Shown here piece by piece: positions 9,873 to 16,279 of a stretch of 16,279 nt of DNA. Position numbers and translations under genes: made by a program. A model generated the notes under the pieces. It had not been told where the DNA came from. It did not search any database and saw only the letters and a program-made list of their open reading frames with translations. The DNA is from Spirogloea muscicola (lineage: Eukaryota > Streptophyta > Zygnematophyceae > Spirogloeales > Spirogloeaceae): positions 500,353-516,631 of the forward strand of contig WELB01000081.1 in assembly GCA_009602725.1 (NCBI GenBank), in the 5' to 3' direction. Position 1 is the first letter of the stretch. Each line of letters starts with the position of its first letter.

Positions 9873-10547
9873 CCACACAGCGCTTGCCCGAAGGCTGTCC
9901 TGTTAGGACAATCTCTTAGTAACCTCTAGCTAGGAGCCGCAAGTCAGAAAGACTAGCCGCCGGAAAGACAACCCCTTGGCGAAAGCCAGAGGCTGCAGCT
10001 AGAGCAGGGCCAGCATGCAGATGCAAGACGTGGGCCATGGACCGCAGAGGGAGGTGGACAGGCGCATGCGAAACGCCTGCGCTAGAGAGCCAGCGGCGTT
10101 GAAGTTCGCCTGCTTACGTACCCCTCTGTGAAATTCCACCTCAAAGGAACGTACTTCTTGTATGTTGCACGGGGTGCACGATATTCTGGTGCACCTCGAT
10201 TGACACACGCTGGGAGCAAGGCAATGGCTGCGAGATGCCAGCCCAAAGGATTGTACAAGGAAGAGCATGGACCACTGTCATGGACACATAAGCACACCTC
10301 ATGGCTAACAATTAGTACATTGGGTCATCTTACAACTCTGAGTGACTTGTAGGGGATCACGTTGCCAATGCAGAAACAAGGCAACCATCTAGAGCAAGAT
10401 GACAACAGGTCACATGTATCAAGATGACCTGGGACTGCCTTGGCTGCACATAAGCAGCAAAGCTCCAGAGACATGTATACCATGCAATGAGTCCTATTAG
10501 GTCAATGTCTCAGTAGCATAGCGCACACATGCACTGAGGCCCTTGTT

Positions 10548-10599
10548 TACACCAACTTAAAGTATGTGAGAATCGGACATATAAACATCAATATTTACA
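10548..10599 (-). promoter_or_regulatory. Two TGTAA polyadenylation signals for the HSP20-domain gene
   Basis: Minus-strand TGTAA is present at 10595-10599 and 10548-10552, about 105 and 150 nt downstream of the stop codon at 10705. Either could serve as the green-algal polyadenylation signal. Confidence 0.45.
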
Positions 10600-10704
10600 G
10601 CGATGCTACGTGGCCTGCTGAGTACGAGACTGTATGCCAGTCGCCCTCCTTTCCAAGGCTTGGGGTATTTGCAACCGGCGAACACTTTCCAAAAGTAACT
10701 CAAT

Positions 10705-12286
10705 CTACTTCCTCGGCATCAGAATGTGCAATACCCCATCACTGCAAGAAGGCACCAAGGTAAGACTATCAGGCAATGACCGAGTGGTGGCGAGGATCTC
10801 AAAGTAATGAGTCAAAGATTAGAAAAGACGACTTACAGAAATTCGGCGTTGACACTCTCCACCTTGCAGTCAGCTGGGATGCGAAAGATTGCGCGATACG
10901 GTCCATTGACAAGTTCACGCCTGTGATACACCGAACTTTTCTGGCCTGACTTCTCCGTGGTCCAAGCTTCCCCTGCTCGGATTCCCGTGATGACCAGGCT
11001 GAAACCAAGTCGATATTGGGCAAGCATGTGAGCAGCTTTCTAGTACAAATGCAGAGACCGTGCACAGAGACCAGAATGCCTAGCAGCAAGAGGAATGCTG
11101 ACATTGGTTGCCCTCAGACAGAAAGCAAGCACTTCCTCTGCTGCAGATTCTAGGCTCATTCATAATGTAGGCCCAACCTGCCACCCACAATCTCTGCACG
11201 AATCCCTTCAACGTTCACTCCAGGCAAGTCCAGGGTGATCTTGTATGCAGCTGGGGTCTCAACAACATCCATCCTAGGCACCCACTCACCAGTGACTGCA
11301 CAGCAATCTCCAAGTCATTGCGTAAGAGCCGAAGCATAGGTAAAAACATGGCTTCCCCCTTTGCTCTTGCAGGACTGCAAGCAAGGCAGAGGACTGAAGC
11401 TTCTGGGGACTCACTCTTTGCAGAGCAGATTAGGGGGTCGTGCTTCTCAGAGGACGGCGTGTGCCACCTCTGCTCCTTCAAGTCAGTAGGATTAGGTGGG
11501 TGGCTACTTTGGACAGCCCGAGCAAACGCAGGCTCTGCTTCTGCCCCACTCTTCGTTGACATGTTGGTCTGGCTGTGAAATTCTCCCTCCTGTTCTAAGG
11601 CAACCATAAAGCAGACAGAGAATTAGACAGCAGCCTTCAACAACCACCGCCTAGGAAAAACCCCTTGACAATAGCATTCGTCTAGTGAAGGAGAAATGAT
11701 AGACTCAGTAAGAAAGGTGACTTTCTCAATGTATGGGAAACATGAGGACACAAGCCTGCTATTATGAAACTTAAGATAGCCCTGAAGGGAAGGTGTCATT
11801 GAATCCAATGCAATTGGCTGAGTGAGAACATGCCTGGTTGGCGGCCATTGGCCGTCCACTAGTGCTACTTGCAGGCCTGGCATAGTATGCTTCAAGAGCC
11901 TGGTGCTGCTTACTGCTGTGCTGCCTCTTGTCACTGCCATCGCTCTCCTGCATGCGCAGACCATGAACAGTAGACATCAAGCGTGTGATCTTGGCAACAA
12001 TGCTAATCACGCAGTGTTTCTAAGAGGCGAGCTTAGTGACTCTTTTGTATAATGAATTGATGACAAATTAGCATCGTCATGATGACACCTTCGACCTTCG
12101 ACCTTCGACCTTCGACCTATGACAATGCCCTGTATTCATCACACACAGTCTTGATTGTCTTCGCATTCATACCTCCTGTAAGGAGCCGCTGACGCGCATG
12201 TAGGTGGCGCAGCTGTCCCGGGTCTGCCGCGCGTACATCACCAGATTGTCGCGCCTCGGCGGGAAGGCCATCGGCCCTCCGCCCAT
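10705..12286 (-). CDS. Alpha-crystallin domain (HSP20/small heat-shock-like) protein, 5 exons
   Basis: Exons in transcript order: 12286-12173, 11589-11415, 11295-11178, 10998-10837, 10741-10705. They total 202 codons (201 aa plus TAG) with matching phases. The alpha-crystallin domain spans about residues 101-199: EWVPRMDVVETPAAYKITLD, LPGVNVEGIRAEI, SLVITGIR, VYHRRELVNGPYRAIFRIP, and the hallmark GVL near the end (DGVLHILMPRK). Family knowledge: such domains form dimers that hold unfolding clients without ATP. The protein stops directly after the last beta-strand, so the C-terminal I-x-I tail used in oligomer assembly is missing. Residues 1-38 (including MAFPPRRDNLVMYARQTRD) and a polar linker (39-96) are not typical of plant HSP20s. 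The start is uncertain: ATG 12286 has a weak context and an acceptor-like TGTGCAG lies just upstream, so an extra 5' exon is possible. No clear heat-shock element was seen upstream. The linker exon is supported by phase and a GTGAGT donor only. Confidence 0.85.
12088..12118 (+). repeat. 7-bp tandem repeat (CCTTCGA, about 4.4 copies)
   Basis: Four perfect CCTTCGA units (12088-12115) plus CCT lie in the 583-nt first intron (11590-12172) of the HSP20-domain gene, about 55 nt from its donor site. The remainder of that intron holds nothing I could identify. Confidence 0.9.
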
Positions 12287-12560
12287 GCAGGGCTGCACAC
12301 GACACGCACATCAGTGGCGTAACATCGCCCAAAGGCACCTCAGACCGACACTAGAGAAGCCGAAAAATTGCTCACGGCCAGACATGCTCATGACGACTCC
12401 GCACAGCTACTGCTCCAGGCTTTCAGCGCAGGGTTTGACAGCGCCAGAGCACCCAATGGCCGCACGAAGACATGCCCCCACGCCGCCAATTGATGAGCAA
12501 AGCCGGGGGCGGCGTTGGACAAGGACAAGGACGTCAGCCCAAGCCTGTGCGGATGCCGCC

Positions 12561-12628
12561 AGACGTAGAGACGAGAGACGAGACAAGACGTCGAGACGAG
12601 AGGCGAGACGAGACATGGAGACGAGACG
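12561..12628 (+). repeat. Degenerate GAGACG-type tandem repeat
   Basis: Units such as GAGACGAGA, GACGAGAC and GAGACGAGAG recur with small variations over about 70 bp. The tract sits upstream of the HSP20-domain gene on its 5' side. Slippage is the likely origin. Confidence 0.75.
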
Positions 12629-12731
12629 CCACAAAGGTGCAGCGCCAAGGAGCGCGTGGCGAGGAGGGGCTGACCAGGGCGGCGAGCGGCGGCGGCGGCG
12701 GCGGCAGCGGCGCCGCGGGCCCGCCGCGGAC

Positions 12732-12733
<2 letters not shown>

Positions 12734-12764
<31 letters not shown>
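12734..12764 (+). repeat. A31 homopolymer (T31 on the minus strand)
   Basis: Thirty-one consecutive A bases interrupt a very GC-rich region about 450 nt upstream of the HSP20-domain start. It could be a nucleosome-excluding promoter tract or a retroposed poly(A) tail, but no target-site duplication was seen. Its exact length is likely to be unreliable in the assembly. Confidence 0.95.
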
Positions 12765-12767
<3 letters not shown>

Positions 12768-12989
12768 GAGGTCCGGCGCGGCCATGGCGGGCTCGCGGCG
12801 CGGCGCGGCCCGGCGTGGCGCAGCGGCAGCGCCGAATGTGGTCCTGCCGGAACTGCTCAATTAGAAAATGGAATCAGAAACGTAAATACGGCTGTTCATA
12901 TAAAACGAGCGGCTGTAAAAGCCAGCCAGTTGTATGCAGCGGGTTGTCATTTAATTATACGTTCCTAGTCCCAGGCTAGACAGACAGGG

Positions 12990-13016
12990 TTAGATCTGCT
13001 CAGGTAGTAGATCTAA
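12990..13016. repeat. Inverted repeat, 11-bp arms, one mismatch
   Basis: TTAGATCTGCT (12990-13000) and AGTAGATCTAA (13006-13016) are complementary apart from one pair, with a 5-nt loop. There is no poly-U tail or gene boundary to suggest a terminator. Confidence 0.6.
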
Positions 13017-13593
13017 GCGCCACCACCGTGGCAGCCATGGAGCATCCGTAGTAACAACGAAATGACATACCGCAGAGATCTGAGGGTTTTGATGCATGCG
13101 CCTGGCCGTATCGCTTCAACGCTCCCTTGCCCACGCCGTCCATACGCGCGCAGGCCGTGCTATGGCCGCCGCCTCTGGGTCTCGGCGGAGTGCCTCTTTC
13201 CCTGCAGCGAGCTACTCAGACCTGATGTTGCTCACTCGCGGGTATTGCATCGTTTCTGTGTTCTGCAGTGTTTTGTAGTTTCTCCAGCTCCTCTTTCTTT
13301 GGCTTTGGACATTGTCCATTCTTTTTTGGGCTGGCTTTGCCAGCTCCTCTTCTCTATGGGCGCGCATTCCTTTGATGGGCTGCCGGCAACACACTAGCAG
13401 TCCGTGACAGTCTTTCAACGTGGCCGTCTCCCAGACAAGAGAAGTCAGGCCACCACTTCCATAGCGGCGCTACAGGTCCCAGTTAGCCTGTCGGATTCGC
13501 ATGTGCTCACTCGTGGGTACCAACGTCACATTGTTACCTTAGCCACCTTAGCATAGGGCTTTGTATTACGTAGCCCCAATAGTGCACTAAAAG

Positions 13594-13611
13594 AAGCTAG
13601 TACACTAGCTT
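13594..13611. repeat. Inverted repeat, perfect 8-bp arms
   Basis: AAGCTAGT and ACTAGCTT are separated by two bases, giving a cruciform-capable site in the intergenic region. No flanking direct repeat marks it as a transposon end. Confidence 0.55.
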
Positions 13612-13926
13612 TTGGCCGAACGGTGTATTGGCTTTTATTAGCCACCTTATCATCTCATGGGCGCCAAACGCCTTCTCTACACCCCCGGCCCCAAAAAAGA
13701 CGAGGCGCTTTGGTGTACGGGCAAAGCAAGCCAGTACACTGTATGTAAGAAGAACCAAAAATCTAAGAGGGGCTAAACGTAACAAAACGAAACGAGTGAA
13801 GGGGGACTAGTACCAATAAGCAAAGACGAGACACAACTCCCTCCTCTCTGGTCTAGAAGGTAAGGCAATGGCTTTGGGAGGCCGGCTGCAAAGTCGTCAA
13901 TCTGACTAGAAGTGACATGAACTGTG

Positions 13927-14192
13927 TTAACCTTGACGTGCCACGTTTGCCCAAGTCTCTAAGAACGACCTTCTGGCGTGGTTGTCCTCTTGTTGTGAGT
14001 GCAGTTTAGCATGAAGCAGATCTTTGTTGTTATATCGCTCTGCGAGCTGGTCTAGCCGCGACGCCGCAGGCAGAGGACTTACCTGCAGCGAAGTGCAAGT
14101 TTGCGAAGGAAGTGATGTCGCAGGCGTGATCACTGGGGAGCCTATCATTTACGGCAAGTCTCTTGGAGCTGCTCTTCATTGTAGTCGAACAT
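13927..14192 (-). other. Candidate small gene or exon pair with coiled-coil-like content
   Basis: An ATG at 14192 opens MFDYNEEQLQETC, which meets a GTAAAT donor (exon end 14153). A second open block ends at TAA 13927-13929 and reads QLAERYNNKDLLHAKLHSQ followed by FLETWANVARQG. A GGCTAG acceptor with its exon at 14051 would join them in phase into a protein of about 55 aa; another acceptor is possible. The frame of the first block is open further upstream (to about 14290), so it may belong to a larger gene. The content is Glu/Gln/Leu-rich and helical. The strand is purine-rich, which can mimic coding sequence, so confidence is low. Confidence 0.28.
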
Positions 14193-14383
14193 CACACTGG
14201 ATCTCCTTTGGAGCTCTCGCCACGTGTTGCTGGACTCTTTGCAATCAAGCACTCACAGGGGATGACTCAACAGGTTGTCAAGCTAGGTCGAACTTTGTGA
14301 GTGGACCACCGCCAGAGGTGAAGGACCCTTGAGCCTCCTGGACGCTGAGTGGAAATAATGTAATGGCAACTTGGTAGGCATTG

Positions 14384-14388
14384 TTACA
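14384..14388 (-). promoter_or_regulatory. TGTAA overlapping the 7TM-gene stop codon
   Basis: The last codon and stop read TTGTAA on the minus strand, so a TGTAA motif coincides with the stop. If used for polyadenylation it would give an unusually short 3' UTR; it may be coincidental. Confidence 0.2.
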
Positions 14389-16279
14389 AGTCATCTAGCA
14401 TGTCCTCATCAAAAGGGTCCTTCTCGTCAAATAGTTGGTAGACGGACTTCAGGAGCAAGGGCCTGCACTTGTACAGTAAGCAAAGGTAGACTCCTAGGGC
14501 AGCCATTTCTTGGCTTAGAAAGCAAGTCCACGCAAAGGAGTAGGGCACCGAAATGGCAAGGTACTGCACCAGCGCTGTTGTGACAACAGCATATATAATC
14601 AAGGAGGCAAGGAAACCCCGAATAGGGTCATCGTCCTCCTCCTCCATCCAATTACCCCAATGCTGCTTCTTGTGCCGGAAGCAGAAGTGCTTCAAAGTCC
14701 ATGAGAGGGCGTAGGATATAACCATCAGGATGAGCAAGCACCAGCACACGTCTGCGAGCGTGTCGATGCTCCACAGGCTCCACTTGAAGGCGAGGAACTG
14801 GTCTCGCCATTGCAACCCCAGCGGTGGGTGGAGGAGGGAGCTCTTCACCCGCTTCACAGTGAGCACTGCTAGCAGGCCGACCACCGCCCACGGAAGCACC
14901 AGCCTTTCCAGCGCGGACAGGTAGGGGTCGAACCTGTTGACGAGGAGCGCTATAGCAAAGAGCTGTAGAGCATTCTGAACACCCAGCAGTGCCCAATTGA
15001 CAATCTGCCAGGGGCCGGCGGTGCCCTTGGTCTGCACCATGGCGTAGAGGACAGCATAGGAGACCATGAGGAGTCCCGTCGAACAGAGCAGGCAGGACAG
15101 TAAGACCTGCAGCCCGTGCGGGCTCGCCGGCTGGCTCCACAGCTTCCGCACTCTCCACGACCAAACGGCGCTTGCTATGAGGAAGACAGCGGCCACAGCA
15201 ATGTACACATATTTCAACGGCGCCATGCCATCTGAGAGGTAGTCAAGAGGGCCGGTCGGGTCTTGGTTGTAAAAGGTGGCAGCGATCTCTGGGATGGTGA
15301 CCAGGTGGGAGGCTTCGCAGTTGGCAAAGTAGAGGTAATATTCGTCTGGCTCCAGAATCTGTCATGCATCCACAAGAGATGGCCTTTCAGTGAATGCGTG
15401 AATGTGAACAAGTATGAGATGGCGTGTGCCATCAGTGACTGTCTCCGGCCTCATAAGTTGGGCCTTAAACCCTGAACCCGGACTCCTGACAATAATACCT
15501 TAAAAGTATGTACGCAATACGTTTCAAGGAGCTTCTGGTGCTCTTTCTGCAATTATGATAATGTGAACAAGGTGGCGAGTAGAGGAGCATCCAGCATTTG
15601 CTGTTTACGTTGTCTATTTGACATCTACTGTGCAGCTCTTTTCAAGCTGTGCAGCTCGCTCCAAACTTGCCTAGCGCACGGCTACCGAGCACCAAACCCA
15701 CATGAAACCACCGTTATCTTCCTATAGCCTGGCCCTTGTGCAAGTGCTATACTAAGGCTCAACTGAACTTATGTCTTCCTGAGAATGTGTGCAAGCCCCG
15801 AGACACTAAAGAGGCTCATCGCTTGCAGGAGCGCCGCAGAGAGCAAAGAGACCGATGCCAGAGGCTGAGGGTAAGCAGGTTGTGCAGATGGCCAGTCACT
15901 CACCTGCTTGAAGTAATGATAAGCGAGGCTGGGGTCGACAACGTCGCGCAGCGTGAAGAGGCGGCTAACATTGGTGCTGGCGAGCACACAGGGTGCCGCC
16001 GACGAGTTACCGCCGCCGCCGCCGCCGTCGCTGCCGCAGCGGAGCTTGAGACCGGCGGGGGGCCGGGCGAGGAGGAAGCCCATGAGGGCGAGGTCCGGCG
16101 GCGCGGCGCGGGCGGCGTCCGAGTGCACGGCGAAGCCGCGCGTGAGGTTGAGGTCCAGCACGCCGTTAGCGCGGAAGGCGAAGACGTGCAGGAGGCGGAG
16201 GCAGGCCGTCGTCGTCTCCATTGCCAGCGCCGCGCGCTCGCCCGCCGCTGGCCGCGGCGCCGCCGCCAGCAGCGCCGCC
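14384..16279 (-). CDS. Seven-transmembrane lung-7TM/GOST family protein (GPR107/TMEM87-like), 5'-partial
   Basis: Two exons are visible: >16279-15904 and 15358-14384, joined in phase 0 across a GTGAGT...AG intron, giving about 449 residues. Residues 1-170 look lumenal: an Ala-rich start, three N-glycosylation sequons (NLT, NSS, NVS), paired Cys, and the family hallmark PDEYYLYFANC (residues 129-139). Seven hydrophobic helices follow from about residue 174, starting KYVYIAVAAVFLIASAVW and ending AALGVYLCLLYKC, then a short acidic tail (EKDPFDEDMLDDL). Family knowledge: GOST proteins (GPR107/108, TMEM87, plant CAND-type) sit in the Golgi, endosomes or plasma membrane, with roles in membrane trafficking or signalling that are not firmly settled. 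The frame is open to the window edge beyond the ATG at 16221, so that Met is probably internal and the signal peptide lies outside. The TAA stop is part of a TGTAA motif. Confidence 0.9.

Larger units (their letters stand above)
9554..10704. other. Intergenic: HIR promoter/leader and HSP20-gene 3' region
   Basis: The 1151-nt gap separates two head-to-tail minus-strand genes. The part next to HIR (to about 9770) is a very GC-rich leader; beyond it are a direct repeat and palindrome (listed). The part near 10705 holds the 3' end of the HSP20-domain gene with two TGTAA signals. Open frames of up to about 89 codons around 9999-10352 have no recognisable content. Confidence 0.55.
12287..14383. other. 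2.1-kb gap between the HSP20-domain and 7TM genes, no assigned gene
   Basis: The part next to 12286 (to about 12850) is GC-rich and should include the HSP20-gene promoter and leader, possibly an upstream exon. It contains a GAGACG-type repeat, a CGG-rich stretch and an A31 run. The rest is moderate in GC and has two inverted repeats and several minus-strand open stretches with coding-like composition (see the 13927-14192 entry and the findings). I found no tRNA, transposase or recognisable protein. Confidence 0.5.

Noticed and set aside
12734-12764. Poly(A) run considered as the tail of a retroposed element
   Set aside because: The flanks are GC-rich triplet repeats without an open reading frame for reverse transcriptase, and no target-site duplication was found.
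12204-12968. Plus-strand open frame of 254 codons with a poly-Lys run
   Set aside because: It reads through the A31 tract and the GAGACG-type repeat, antisense to HSP20 exon 1. The Lys and Arg runs come from the repeats; no domain is visible.
12990-13016. Inverted repeat considered as a terminator hairpin or MITE end
   Set aside because: There is no U-tract, adjacent gene end, target duplication or second copy in the window.
14652-15164. Second minus-strand frame of 170 codons inside the 7TM gene
   Set aside because: It overlaps the 7TM frame, which has seven clear helices and the family hallmark. The alternative frame shows no domain.

Overview
The window is eukaryotic nuclear DNA, most likely from a chlorophyte green alga (inference). 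The evidence is intron-dense genes with short GT-AG introns (mostly 65-370 nt), GC-rich first exons, a chloroplast-type transit peptide, a plant-type hypersensitive-induced-reaction (HIR) protein, and TGTAA 3'-end signals typical of green algae. I rebuilt five multi-exon protein genes by joining exons whose splice phases agree. Two run off the window edges. No prokaryotic operon, CRISPR array, tRNA, rRNA or intact mobile element was seen.

Layout. 1-3443 (+): DNA polymerase kappa (POLK), ten exons, 5' end outside the window. 3444-4180: convergent 3' ends, with one short coding-like stretch. 4181-7056 (-): an eleven-exon gene for a protein of about 385 aa with a probable plastid transit peptide; it resembles a conserved plant/algal family whose name and function I cannot give. 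7746-9553 (-): HIR-type SPFH/band-7 membrane-scaffold protein, six exons, 290 aa. 10705-12286 (-): alpha-crystallin (HSP20) domain protein, five exons, about 201 aa. 12287-14383: about 2.1 kb with several simple repeats, two inverted repeats and some coding-like minus-strand pieces, but no gene I can name. 14384->16279 (-): seven-transmembrane lung-7TM/GOST receptor-like protein, two exons visible, 5' end outside the window.

The genes do not form an obvious pathway: translesion DNA synthesis, a probable plastid protein, a plasma-membrane microdomain scaffold, a small heat-shock-like protein and a Golgi/endomembrane 7TM protein. Four of the five lie head to tail on the minus strand and POLK converges on them. 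The main points of interest are non-canonical or ambiguous splice junctions (a GC-AG intron in POLK; a GA-AG or alternative GT-AG choice in the plastid-type gene), the zinc-finger and PIP-like layout of the POLK tail, a HIR protein without the usual myristoylation glycine, the uncharacterised plastid-type family, and unassigned coding-like sequence at 3809-4110 and 13000-14290. I found no clear candidate for a wholly new biological system.
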